From NCBI GenBank assembly GCA_947561585.1, contig CANNZV010002554.1:29475-93474 (forward strand): a stretch of DNA of 64,000 nt. Direction: 5' to 3'. Positions 48,605 through 59,870 of this stretch are shown here, piece by piece. Each line of letters starts with the position of its first letter. The first letter of the stretch is position 1. The translations under genes were made by a program, and so were the position numbers. This DNA is from Caprella mutica. Its lineage: Eukaryota > Arthropoda > Malacostraca > Amphipoda > Caprellidae. Under the pieces are notes generated by a model. It worked only from the letters and a program-made list of their open reading frames with translations, had not been told where the DNA came from and ran no database searches.

Positions 48605-48700
48605 TGGGGTGGAATTTACCAGCGGTGGAATATACCTGGGATGGAATAAACCTAGGTGGAATATAACGTGGTGGAATATAACGGGGTGGAATATACCTAG
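48605..48700. repeat. Degenerate 15-17-bp array (GGTGGAATATACC type)
   Basis: Units such as GGGGTGGAATTTACCA, GGTGGAATATAACG and GGGTGGAATATACCT are present. The GTGGAAT core is shared with the arrays at 17.6 kb and, inverted, 16.9 kb. Confidence 0.85.
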
Positions 48701-50205
48701 AACCGTATTTTTATTATATATATTTAAATTATTTCAGAATCATGGTAATATTAAGTTACTTGTTAAATCCTTGTTTTATCGCAAATTTGTCAAATTAATA
48801 TATTGTATTTTTTAAATAAACTTTCATAAAAATTTACGTAAAAAAATTCTAGAATGTGTAAATGAGGTTCTAATTTTAAGACCAATGGCAATGTATTTTA
48901 GAGAGCCATGCTATGAGAGGTGAATTGAGACTTAAATAACTTGATACTCTTTGAAAATTATATAGAATTCAAAATCTGACATTGTATTTTGAATGGTTTA
49001 AAGTAAAAATAAATTACTCATTGTTTTATACGATTATATTAAGTTTATCTCTGTTTAATTTATAAGAAGACCAAGTATGGTCTAACAGGGCTTGATTTTT
49101 ATTGATATGCAGATTGATAAATTATTGATTATTTTTCTGTTGTAAACATGATGAATCTGTATATTTTTAGATCTCAATAAATTTATCATTATCATTATCA
49201 GACTACAGATGATAATATAATGATACAGTGGATGTACGAAATATATTTATTATAGGAATCAGAGGGAATAAATTTAGGTTGTAGAAAAGGAATATTTAAT
49301 GTATAAATATGATCATTCAAAACTTATAAAATGTTAATAGAAAATCATACGTAATTCTATATCATTCTATTTTGACAGTGTACAATATGTTACCGGACAT
49401 TAAAAAGCTATGCATTTCAATACCTCAACATGCAGTATAGTTTTACTGACTATTATTTAAATGTTTTAAATAATTGCATTAGAACAGAAAGGCCTAACGA
49501 ATGGTACGAAAAAAAAATAAAACAGTGGATGTTACTTTAAGTTCCATATGTACGTACTTTAAAAGTAAGGCTTACGGCAATTCTTGATTATTACCTGCTT
49601 TAATTCTTATTTTTATTTCTAGATATATATTAGGTGAATATTTGGTTATTAGATATTAGGTGAAAGATATGTTTAGGTTAATAATAGGATATTATTTAAA
49701 AGTTAATTTACATTAGTCCGTATTTTGGCTTTGAATTGTTTAAAATATTCTAATATGATTCATGGAATATTTGTGCTAATCTCAAATTGATCTGATATCA
49801 TCTACATCGTTTTTGAAACCAGATTAAAGTAGAGAAACCACGTGAACTTTTCAAAGGATATTGCCATAAGCTTCATACAAAATAATATAACTATTAGAAG
49901 CGTGATAAAATAGTTATTAATCTATTTCGTTTGCACATTAAAAACATTTTAATTTTCCCTCAAGTTACTCAAGTTGACGTTAATACTGTGTGCATGCTTT
50001 CAAACAGCTGTACTTGATATTGTCACAACATGTGTGTGATTAAATTTATTATGTTTTCTCTTTAACATTTCCATATTTAGAAAACTATATTTACCTGAAA
50101 ATATTATAATTGCTATTTTATTTTTAATGCGTCAAGAATAATTATTACCATCATCAATTTATTTTAGAATTAACTTTATGAGGATACATACAACTTTATA
50201 ACTAT
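48701..50205. other. AT-rich sequence; possible retroelement tail near 49190
   Basis: AATAAATTTATCATTATCAT at about 49176 resembles a microsatellite-type 3' tail of a non-LTR element. No ORF precedes it. The rest is featureless. Confidence 0.3.
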
Positions 50206-50670
50206 TATTACCTTCGCAGAATGCGGGAAGATCATATTTTCTTCGGATTTTTTCTTTTTATTTATCATCTTGTTATTCGCTTAACTGAAAAAGCAATCAA
50301 CAGAATTAACTGAAATTTGGTGAGACGATTGGTCCATGTCCAGTGACCTGCTGGTAGAATTTTGGGAGCGACCCGACCAAAGGTCAAGGTCATGGTCATT
50401 TATAACTCAAAAAGAATTGAATCAAATTGTCTGCAATTTGATGGTACAATTGGTCAATGTCAAGGAACCATCTGTTAGAATTTTGGGAGCGATCCGGTCA
50501 AAGGTCAAGGTCATTTATAACTCAATAACTCAAGAAGTATTGAACCATACTGCATGAAACTTGGTGGGACAATTGGTTATTATCCAGTTAGCAGTTTATT
50601 AAATTTTGGGAGAGAACAGGTAAAACCGGTGGCGAAAGTATGCACTCTACCGAGTGCACATTATCTAGTT
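50206..50670 (-). mobile_element. G element copy, inverted, abutting a satellite
   Basis: Read on the minus strand it begins AACTAGATAATGTGCACTCG with a perfect TGCACTC-ggta-GAGTGCA hairpin. It has two and a half internal units with GGTCA clusters (50377-50398 and 50496-50513) and ends in the TGCGAAGGTAAT hairpin. The head lies 5 bp from the first unit of the 32-bp satellite. The ORFs at 50336-50736 are incidental. Confidence 0.78.
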
Positions 50671-50675
50671 ACCAA

Positions 50676-51943
50676 TGTACTATCAAATAAAAGAGTCAGT
50701 GTGATGATGTACTATCAGAGAAAAGAGTCACTGTGATGATGTACTATAAGAGAAAAGAGTCACTGTGATGATGTACTATCAGAGAAAAGAGTCACTGTGA
50801 TGATGTACTATCAGAGAAAAGAGTCACTGTGATGATGTACTATCAGAGAAAAGAGTCACTGTGATGATGTACTATCAGAGAAAAGAGTCACTGTGATGAT
50901 GTACTATCAAATAAAAGAGTCAGTGTGATGATGTACTCTCAGAGAAAAGAGTCACTGTGATGATGTACTATAAGAGAAAAGAGTCACTGTGATGATGTAC
51001 TATCAGAGAAAAGAGTCACTGTGATGATGTACTGTCAGAGAAAAGAGTCTCTGTGATGATCTACTATCAGAGAAAAGAGTCAGTGTGATGATGTACTATC
51101 AGAGAAAAGAGTCAGTGTGATGATGTACTGTCAGAGAAAAGAGTCTCTGTGATGATGTACTATCAGAGAAAAGAGTCAGTGTGATGATGTACTGTCAGAG
51201 AAAAGAGTCAATGTGATGATGTACTATCAGAGAAAAGAGTCACTGTGATGATGTACTGTCAGAGAAAAGAGTCACAGTGATGATGTACTATCAGAGAAAA
51301 GAGTCACTGTGATGATGTACTATCAGAGAAAAGAGTCACTGTGATGATGTACTGTCAGAGAAAAGAGTCAATGTGATGATGTACTATCAGAGAAAAGAGT
51401 CAGTGTGATGATGTACTGTCAGAGAAAAGAGTCTCTGTGATGATCTACTATCAGAGAAAAGAGTCAGTGTGATGATGTACTATCAGAGAAAAGAGTCAGT
51501 GTGATGATGTACTGTCAGAGAAAAGAGTCTCTGTGATGATGTACTATCAGAGAAAAGAGTCACTGTGATGATGTACTATCAGAGAAAAGAGTCAGTGTGA
51601 TGATGTACTGTCAGAGAAAAGAGTCAATGTGATGATGTACTGTCAGAGAAAAGAGTCACTGTGATGATGTACTGTCAGAGAAAAGAGTCACTGTGATGAT
51701 CTACTATCAGAGAAAAGAGTCAGTGTGATGATGTACTATCAGAGAAAAGAGTCAGTGTGATGATGTACTGTCAGAGAAAAGAGTCAGTGTGATGATGTAC
51801 TGTCAGAGAAAAGAGTCAATGTGATGATGTACTGTCAGAGAAAAGAGTCACTGTGATGATGTACTGTCAGAGAAAAGAGTCACTGTGATGATGTACTGTC
51901 AGAGAAAAGAGTCACTGTGATGATGTACTATCAGAGAAAAGAA
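50676..51943 (+). repeat. 32-bp satellite, ~40 copies, forward orientation
   Basis: The unit contains GATGATGTACTATCAGAGAA then AAGAGTCACTGT. Variant positions are ACTATCAG/ACTGTCAG and TCACTGT/TCAGTGT/TCTCTGT. A few units read ATCAAATAAAAG, as in the 29-bp satellite at 37 kb. It is the reverse complement of the 59.9-64 kb array and shares its variants. Confidence 0.97.
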
Positions 51944-52765
51944 TGATTGTAGCTATCAAAATAATAAATACACCGATTTATAAATTTATTTTTATAAGAT
52001 GTTATTCATGCATTTCAGGTAATTATAGAATGGGAAAGAGGAATAGATTGTTTCGCGTCCGTTATCATAAATATAATTTAATTATAGTTTAATGGTTAAA
52101 AATGTCCGATGATATTAAATAATTGTTACCAAATTAAATAACTAAATAGAGTAACTACAAAGGTGGTACAAAATGCTTGTGATCTCTCATGTATTTTCTA
52201 TGAGTTTTCTTCAAAAAGGCAAAGACTGGGAACATGGTTAATAATCGCTATCACCTGCAGTAGACTACTGCTCTGTCTGCTGTGTTAAAACTATTGCACT
52301 TAGGTAGATTTTATGTTTCTCACACTATTATTCTTGTCTATGAAAAAAAAGTTAAAAGTATTCTCTCACATTTATAAAGTGTGATCTGTATGATTAATTT
52401 CTTTGTTTACACAACTCATCTCTAAAATATCATTTCATAACGGGTTTAGTGTCTAATTATTTCATTTTTGTTTATAATTTGATAATTGAACAAACCTTCA
52501 AGCTTAAGATTTGCTTGTACTAATTATAAAACAAATTCGATTGATTTTTGTGAAATATTTAGAATTTGCAACACAACATCTATGATTATGATTATCAAAC
52601 TGATATTACCTACCTAATTCTCTGACAATTTCACTCGCTCGAACTGGATTGAGTATAAATTAATAATACTTTTTACATATAAATGAAAATTGTAAAAATG
52701 AAGGTGTTGATGCTATGTAGAATAAAATTGTAAATGAAATAAATATTGAACATATATATAAGTGA
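51944..52765. other. AT-rich sequence before the Penelope-like element
   Basis: Nothing was recognised. 52680-52765 may be decayed N-terminal coding sequence of the element, but no motif is visible. Confidence 0.35.
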
Positions 52766-53113
52766 TGTAACATACACTTAATTTATAATATACGAGATAT
52801 AAATTATAAATCTATAAAATATTCACTTAAAATAGAAGACAAGATTAATAATTTTCTAGGTAAAATGAAAAGACTGAAATATTTTAACGATTCTCTTTAT
52901 AAACAGTTATATGTGAGTGGCTCTGGACCTGGAATTTTGTATGGCCTACCCAAAGTTCACAAACTTGATTTTAAAAGTAAATTTCAATTTAGACTTATTT
53001 TTGCAGCTTATAACACTCCTAGTTTTAATATTGCTAAATTTTTAGTCCCTTTCTTATCTCCTTTAACCACTAATGAATACACTTGCAAAAATTCTTATGA
53101 TTTTAGTAACTAG
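52766..53113 (+). pseudogene. Penelope-like reverse transcriptase, N-terminal block
   Basis: The frame is open from a TGA at 52763 to a TAG at 53111, with the first ATG at 52865. From that ATG, residues 25-33 are LYGLPKVHK, and RLIFAAYNTPSFNIAKFL follows. This is the conserved first block of Penelope-like reverse transcriptases, where the family reads roughly YGLPKxHK, then a proline-containing RPI segment and a hydrophobic helix. It ends NEYTCKNSYDF just before the break. Open sequence before the ATG (52766-52864, for example IEDKINNFLGKM) fits the family's preceding helix, so the ATG is probably internal to the ancestral protein. The remaining domains continue one frame over at about 53117. 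Confidence 0.85.
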
Positions 53114-54377
53114 TATTTTAAATTCTGACAATTTTTTTATGGCATCATTTGACATCGAAAATCTTTTTACAAACATACCTCTTCATGGAACAATAGATAT
53201 CACTTGTAGTAAACTCTTTTCTGATCCATCTTCTACTTTTTTAGGGCTAACTGTCTCATTTTTTAGAAAAATTTTAGAGCTTTCAGTTTTAAATAGTTTC
53301 TTTTTATTCAATAACAAATATTTTAAACAACTTGAAGGTTTATGTGTGGGACTCCCATTAGGTCCTACTTTCGCAAAAAATTTTATGTGCCATCACGAAC
53401 AAAATTGGCTTGCAGACTGCCCCTCTAATTTTAAACCCTTGTTTTACAAAAGATATATAGATGACACTTTCCTCCTTTTTAAAGATAAATCTCACGTTCC
53501 CCTATTTTTAACTTACATCAATAGCAAGCATAGCAGTATAAATTTTACCTTTGAACTCGACCAAAATAATAGTTTATCATTTTTAGATTGTAATATTCAT
53601 AGGCAGGATAACAAGTTCCATAGTTCAGTTTTTAGAAAAATTAGTTTTACAGGTTTAGGCTCTAGTTTTTATAGTTCTTCTTTTAAATACAATAGCATCA
53701 AAACTTTAATCTTCAGGGCATGCAAAATTAGTAGCAATTTTTCATTTTTTAAGCGGGAGATTTCTTTTTTACGCTCTTTTTTTGATATCAATGGCGTTTG
53801 TACTTCACTTTTTAATAAAATTCTTATGCAGTTTTTAGATAGGAATTTTAATAGCACTTATACTGTACCACCCGCTGATAACATTTTATATGCATCCCTA
53901 CAATATCTAGGCTACCACTCTGTCAAATTGAAACAAGATCTTTCCATTCTTTTTACTAAATATTTTAATGATGTAACTTTTAGATTTGTTTTTACCAATT
54001 CATTTACAATAGGCTCTTTTTTTAATTACAAAGATAAACTTCCTATCGGCTTGCTCTGGTCAATCGTTTATTCCTTTAGTTGCGTGCAGTGCACGTCAGA
54101 GTACGTTGGCATGACGTCGCGGCCACTCTACAGGAGGATTGCGGAGCATGCTGGGAGGAGTTTTCGAACTAATAGACCAATTTGCAATCCACCTCATTCA
54201 TCAATTAGAATTCACACGGAGAGTTCTTGCGACTCTCCAATCAATTTAGATAATTTTAAAATTTTAGGTAGTGCAAACAGTTTTAATGAGTTGAGAATTT
54301 TAGAATCACTTCACATTTTTAAACGCCAACCAATTTTAAACAATAGAGACAGTTCTTATACTTTAACTTTTATTTAA
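53073..54377 (+). pseudogene. Penelope-like reverse transcriptase core plus GIY-YIG endonuclease
   Basis: Numbered from the ATG at 53073, motif A is SFDIENLFTNIPL (25-37, catalytic D27). Motif B-like is GLCVGLPLGPTFAKNFM (89-105). Motif C is YIDDTFLLF (128-136, D130 and D131). The thumb-region SLSFLDCNIHR is at 167-177 and FRKISFTG at 187-194. The endonuclease starts near IVY (331-333), with the CVQC zinc-ligand pair (337-340), YVGMTSRPLYRRIAEH (344-359; R350 is the probable catalytic arginine) and LESLHIFK (410-417; E411 the probable metal ligand). The residues needed for both activities therefore appear intact in this portion, and only the frame break upstream disables it. The first 15 or so residues before ILNSDNFF are out of the ancestral frame, so the ATG is not a genuine start. 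Poly(T)-rich codon use matches the AT-rich host sequence. Confidence 0.92.
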
Positions 54378-54459
54378 TTTTTAGTTAGGTTTTTTAATGT
54401 TCAATAAATATTATTGTTTGTTGTTTATTTTTTATGTTCCATTACAGATTTTACATTAG

Positions 54460-54490
54460 TTGATAATGATAGCTAGACTATTGAAACGTC
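54460..54490 (+). ncRNA. Possible degenerate hammerhead ribozyme core
   Basis: TTGATAA (54460-54466; consensus CTGANGA) is followed by ATAG/CTAT, which can form a short stem II, then GAAAC and GTC (54483-54490). Hammerhead motifs are known in Penelope-like terminal repeats. Two consensus bases are changed, so it would be inactive if it is homologous. Confidence 0.35.
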
Positions 54491-54495
54491 CTGTT

Positions 54496-54900
54496 TTTTA
54501 AAGAAATGTACATTCCAGTACTGGTGTTCCTTTTTATCCTTAGACTTAGAAGCCTAATTCCTGCTAATTTTTTAGACTACTATATATAAATATATAAATA
54601 CATACATGTTTTTAAAATGTACGTGATTTAACAAATAAGTTAAAAAGGGTAATTATAATTTCTTTGTGTGTACTTAATTTGGTTTACTGTGTGTTTAATA
54701 AAGTAGCTTTGATGAAATACTATTTTCCTTTGAATATTAAGTAATCCAATAATCTATATACTTTAGTTATAGCTGTAAATAAATATGAATGTCTCCTTAA
54801 TAACTTGACGAATGGCTAACACTGTTTTTTATGAATTAAAATATTCTTAGAATGTGTTTATCATAAGTAAAAAATAAATAAATTGCCAATAAGTGACTGG
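54496..54900. other. AT-rich sequence downstream of the retroelement
   Basis: Probably part of the element's 3' region at first, but no boundary was found. Confidence 0.35.
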
Positions 54901-54972
54901 CACTTTTCCGCTTGTCAGTTTTCCGCTTGGCAGTTTTCCACTTCGGCAGTTTTCCGCCTGGCAGTTTTCCGT
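54901..54972. repeat. 15-16-bp degenerate array (GGCAGTTTTCCGCTT)
   Basis: About five units, including CGCTTGTCAGTTTTC, CGCTTGGCAGTTTTC and CACTTCGGCAGTTTTC. Confidence 0.88.
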
Positions 54973-55028
54973 GTACCGCCAGGTTACACATAACTATTCA
55001 AACGTAGAGCAAACACTGTAAAAAATAC

Positions 55029-55166
55029 GAGTCAAATTGACTCAAAATTTTAGTTTTCAGTTTGTCCCAAAACTGGCTCAAAAATGTGAGTCAATTTGAC
55101 TCATTCTAAGATTCTACTCAAAAACATGAGTCATATTGACTCCTAATTCATGGTCATGTTGACTCA
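55029..55166. repeat. Cluster of four TGAGTCA/TGACTCA palindromes
   Basis: The palindromes are GAGTCAAATTGACTC (55029-55043), TGAGTCAATTTGACTCA (55087-55103), GAGTCATATTGACTC (55128-55142) and TGGTCATGTTGACTCA (55151-55166). The arms are AP-1-type TGA(C/G)TCA words. Confidence 0.8.
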
Positions 55167-55202
55167 TGTAGAGTTAATCAAGAAAAAAGACTAGTATCTT
55201 GC

Positions 55203-55754
55203 TCTAGTTACTCTAGTTACTAGTATAACACTCACACCGTTACTCTAGTTACTAGTATAACACTCACACCGTTAGTCTAGTTACTAGTATAACACTCACA
55301 CCGTTACTCTAGTTACTAGTATAACACTCACACCGTTACTCTAGTTACTAGTATAACACTCACACCGTTACTCTAGTTACTAGTATAACACTCACACCGT
55401 TACTCTAGTTACTAGTATAACACTCACACCGTTACTCTAGTTACTAGTATAACACTCACACCGTTAGTCTAGTTACTAGTATAACACTCACACCGTTAGT
55501 CTAGTTACTAGTATAACACTCACACCGTTACTCTAGTTACTAGTATAACACTCACACCGTTAGTCTAGTTACTAGTATAACACTCACACCGTTACTCTAG
55601 TTACTAGTATAACACTCACACCGTTAGTCTAGTTACTAGTATAACACTCACACCGTTACTCTAGTTACTAGTATAACACTCACACCGTTAGTCTAGTTAC
55701 TAGTATAACACTCACACCGTTACTCTAGTTACTAGTATAACACTCACACCGTTT
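55203..55754. repeat. 32-bp satellite, ~17 copies, nearly uniform
   Basis: The unit contains CTAGTTACTAGTATAACACT then CACACCGTTACT. The only common variant is GTTACT/GTTAGT. The high uniformity implies recent expansion. It is unrelated in sequence to the other 32-bp satellite. Confidence 0.97.
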
Positions 55755-56663
55755 TGCCTGTAAGTGATTAGTTCTACTTATTTATCAAGTAGTTAAGGTG
55801 AAGGAAACATTTAGAAAGAAGATGTACAGTTACTTTGTTTATATTTACTATCACTTTAGGAAAATAGCAGTGTTCACTGCACCCAATTTTATGTATTTCT
55901 TCAAATCACTTTTTATTTTCACATCAATTTAGCAACTCACAATGCTACAATAAATACATCCAAAATGATAAGTTTCAGCTCGTGAATTCTCGTCAAAGTT
56001 CTCCATTCATTCTCGGATATTGCAATTCATAAAATATATCTCTTAGACAAATTCTGTCGTTTGATAAGATTTACATTCTTGCGAAACAAACTTATGAAAG
56101 TTTTCTCTATCGTTAGATCTAACTTTATCATTGAAATAAAAGTTTTTGCCATCAGTTTGACATTATATAATTATTTATATAACATCGTCTGTCCCTATAC
56201 ATAGTTTCCTATTGAGTGTGTTTTTATCGTCCAAATTAATTTTCCTTTGAAGAAATTATTGCGGTGTGGCATCATCATAGATAATAAATAAATTAAAATC
56301 TTTCATTAAATATCAACCTGTATAGCCTTTTATGGAATGATTTTAATTACTTTTCTTGTCTGTTTGTTAGTTACAACCCTAAATCATATGTTGGTGTGTT
56401 GGCAACAAAAAATTGCAGCATAAATTATATCATTAAAGTTTTTAATTAATTGAGAAATGACTGATGTTATTATCAACACTAAATTAGCCCATTAGAATCA
56501 TTCATTTGAATATGAATATATGCTGCGCAATTTGCATATTCGGACAATCTCGAGAATACGATGCGCGTTTTTGAACCACTTCAACCCCCTAATGCCGAGC
56601 GTGTATTAGTACCTTCATTTTATTCATTATGAAATCGAAATCGAATTCTAATATATTTGCATA
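55755..56663. other. AT-rich unique sequence, nothing recognised
   Basis: No feature was seen. Confidence 0.4.
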
Positions 56664-56745
56664 TATCCCCCTTGTTAGGTTATTAAACAATCATGAAGTT
56701 TGATGTACAACAAACTAGCTGATGAAACAAACTACATTACAGTCA
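56664..56745. mobile_element. Second copy of the 15.0 kb dispersed repeat
   Basis: CCCCCTTGTTAGGTTATTAA and the following AATCATGAAG, TACAACAAACTAGC and ACAAACTACATTACAG segments match 15036-15110. The GC hairpin is absent here. Confidence 0.6.
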
Positions 56746-56887
56746 TTTATGATAATAGTTTCAAAGTAATCGTCAATTACTTCTTGTCTTTTGTTCAGGT
56801 TTTCAAAGTAATCTTAAAATAAATGAAGATTAATCTGAGACTTTCAAGGCAAATGACTGTTATGTAGTTTTTGCATCCGCTAATTGT

Positions 56888-56954
56888 ACACTAACTGACT
56901 GCACTAACTGACTGTACTAACTGACTGCACTAACTGACTGCACTAACTGACTGT
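56888..56954. repeat. 13-bp tandem array, 5 copies
   Basis: The unit is CACTAACTGACTG, with one TACTAACTGACTG. Confidence 0.92.
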
Positions 56955-57368
56955 TCTTTCTTTACCATCTCCATTGTGATGAAATGAACACACCTACATA
57001 CAGTATACAAATGTACCTTGGATCAGTGGTCTACTAACCACTAGTATTGCTTTGGAAATAACACATTAGACTTTTTCAATATTAATTGACATATAGATAC
57101 AACCCAGTCAGCTCTGTGTTACTGTGCATTTAATGTACATATGCAGCTTGTAGGGGGGGGGGGTATTTTCTGCACAGTCCCAGCGATATGCTTCTTAGAA
57201 AACATTGTATTGTAGAATTATTCTCTTTCTCTCTGTATTATTCATATGGAAGAAATCTCTTATGCACTGACATACACTAAATGGAAATGCTTATCCCCAT
57301 TGAGATTAAAACATAAAGCCATGCAATATATGGTGAGTATTGATAGGTATAGAGTATAGATTATATAT
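56955..57368. other. Unique sequence with an 11-base poly-G
   Basis: The poly-G is at 57153-57163. Nothing else was recognised. Confidence 0.4.
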
Positions 57369-57462
57369 GATAGAGTATGAACTATGTAAAACATCTCAAA
57401 ATTATTGAGTATGAACTATGTAAAACATCTCATAATTATAGAGTATGAACTATGTAAAACAA
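57369..57462. repeat. 34-bp tandem array, ~2.7 copies
   Basis: The unit contains GAGTATGAACTATGTAAAAC then ATCTCATAATTATA. Confidence 0.88.
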
Positions 57463-58427
57463 TAAGTTATCCTTCATATTCCAGGCAAAAAGGATATATT
57501 ACTGATATATTTCCTTAATATCCCAGGATTAAATCCTTCTTACCTAGTATCCCCATTGCCTAGGATGTAACCTAATTTATTGCATTACAAAATAAGTATT
57601 GATAAAACCCAGGTATTGAACTTAACTGAATATAATTTATCAAATTACATTCAATATTGATTACCTATTTGTGTAAAAGCCAAATACTTCAATGGATAAC
57701 TTCAAATAGCCTAACGTGTCATTCCAATTAATTCATGCACTCTGCAGTGATCATTTACAGTCTTTTGAATTCTCAAAAATATCGAGATCGTTTATCATTT
57801 GTCCAAAAATAATTCTTTAATAACAAATCTTTATTTGGTGCAAATAATTGATCGTTGAAGAAATAACATTTTGCTGACTCATCATTTTGGTGTGAAATTT
57901 ATACCACCTGTTCTTCCAAGAATCCTGCTCATTGTGACCTGAAAATGCTGTCATAAAGTAGGAAGATAGTGCTTTATAAGTTCCTAATATAATATATCAA
58001 AGGAGGCACTAAATTAGGATACTATCGGCTTATCGGTTTCTCATCCGAACGTCCAACAAGTTTCTCCGTGGAATTTATTCCCATATCTCGTGACGCTGTT
58101 CATAAATTCCTCCCCAGACTCTTCACGATACATCTTCTCATTTTATCAATCGTGATCATAAATCTCTGCTGTTTTCGGGTCATACGAAATATGGAGAATG
58201 AAGATCTTAGTACGCCACAGATGCATGCAAATGTTGCATGCAGATCTCTTATTATTATACACGGGCAAAGAAGAGAGTACATGTGATGATCTTTTCACAG
58301 TTCAGATTTCTAATTGCAAACGAATCTTCACTTTCTGTTATGAGTCTATTTAGTTTAAATTGATCTGGTTACACGATGACAAATATAAAAATAATAGGAT
58401 ATTATAAAACTGTGTTAAGTAACAGTA
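57463..58427. other. AT-rich unique sequence with one palindrome
   Basis: TGCATGCAA-ATG-TTGCATGCA at 58222-58242 is perfect and is flanked by AGATCT on each side. The frames at 58068-58286 on both strands show no recognised motif, and the plus one begins at GTG. Confidence 0.4.
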
Positions 58428-59837
58428 TAGCATCACAGTGACTCTTATAGCATCACATTGACTCTTATAGCATCACAGTGACTCTTATAGCATCACAGTG
58501 ACTCTTATAGCATCACAGTGACTCTTATAGCATCACAGTGAATCTTATAGCATCACAGTGACTCTTATAGCATCACAGTGACTCTTATAGCATCACAGTG
58601 ACTCTTATAGCATCACAGTGACTCTTATAGCATCACAGTGACTCTTATAGCATCACAGTGACTCTTATAGCATCACAGTGACTCTTATAGCATCACAGTG
58701 ACTCTTATAGCATCACAGTGACTCTTATAGCATCACAGTGACTCTTATAGCATCACAGTGACTCTTATAGTATCACAGTGACTCTTATAGCATCACAGTG
58801 ACTCTTATAGCATCACAGTGACTCTTATAGCATCACAGTGACTCTTATAGCATCACAGTGACTCTTATAGCATCACAGTGACTCTTATAGCATCACAGTG
58901 ACTCTTATAGCATCACAGTGACTCTTATAGCATCACAGTGACTCTTATAGCATCACAGTGACTCTTATAGCATCACAGTGACTCTTATAGCATCACAGTG
59001 ACTCTTATAGTATCACAGTGACTCTTATAGCATCACAGTAACTCTTATAGCATCACAGTGACTCTTATAGCATCACAGTGACTCTTATAGCATCACAGTG
59101 ACTCTTATAGCATCACAGTGACTCTTATAGCATCACAGTGACTCTTATAGCATCACAGTGACTCTTATAGTATCACAGTGACTCTTATAGCATCACAGTG
59201 ACTCTTATAGCATCACAGTGACTCTTATAGCATCACAGTGACTCTTATAGCATCACAATGACTCTTATATCATCACAGTGACTCTTATAGCATCACAGTG
59301 ACTCTTATAGCATCACTGTGACTCTTACAAAATCACAGTGACTCTTATAGCATCACAGTGACTCTTGTAGCATCACAATGACTCTTATAGCATCACAGTG
59401 ACTCTTATAGCATCACAGTGACTCTTATAGCATCACAGTGACTCTTATAGCATCACAGTGACTCTTATAGCATCACAGTGACTCTTATAGCATCACAGTG
59501 ACTCTTATAGCATCACAGTGACTCTTATAGCATCACAGTGACTCTTATAGCATCACAGTGACTCTTATAGCATCACAGTGACTCTTATAGTATCACAGTG
59601 ACTCTTATAGCATCACAGTGACTCTTATAGCATCACAGTGGACTCTTATAGCATCACAGTGACTCTTATAGCATCACAGTGACTCTTATAGCATCACAGT
59701 GACTCTTATAGCATCGCAGTGACTCTTATAGCATCACAGTGACTCTTATAGCATCGCAGTGACTCTTATAGCATCGCAGTGACTCTTATAGCATCACAGT
59801 GACTCTTATAGCATCGCAGTGACTCTTATAGCATCAC
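58428..59837 (-). repeat. 20-bp satellite, ~70 copies
   Basis: The unit is TAGCATCACAGTGACTCTTA and is highly uniform up to 59640, with a few point variants (TAGTATC, ATCGCAG near the end). Sixteen bases, CATCACAGTGACTCTT, are identical to the 32-bp satellite that follows. The two therefore share an origin, differing by replacement of ATAG with a longer TTCTCTGATAGTACAT segment. Confidence 0.97.
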
Positions 59838-59870
59838 TGTACAATCAGAGATGTAGTATCTCTGATAGTA
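59838..59870. repeat. Palindromic junction between the 20-bp and 32-bp arrays
   Basis: ATCAGAGAT (59844-59852) and ATCTCTGAT (59858-59866) are exact complements around GTAGT, and with one mismatch the stem extends to 14 bp. The left arm is a fragment of the 32-bp unit in reversed orientation. Confidence 0.8.

Larger units (their letters stand above)
52766..54495 (+). mobile_element. Penelope-like retroelement, decayed and 5'-truncated
   Basis: Reverse transcriptase motifs are followed by a C-terminal GIY-YIG endonuclease, in the order diagnostic of endonuclease-bearing Penelope-like elements. These prime reverse transcription from the nicked target DNA. One frameshift splits the ORF near 53110, and the N-terminal third of the usual roughly 800-residue protein is missing or unrecognisable. 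Downstream are an AATAAA (54403-54408) and a segment (54460-54490) resembling the hammerhead ribozyme core found in the terminal repeats of this class. No flanking terminal repeat pair was located. The copy is not functional as read. Confidence 0.9.

Noticed and set aside
53669..53857. Minus-strand ORF within the Penelope-like element
   Set aside because: It is a shadow of the reverse transcriptase frame on the plus strand.
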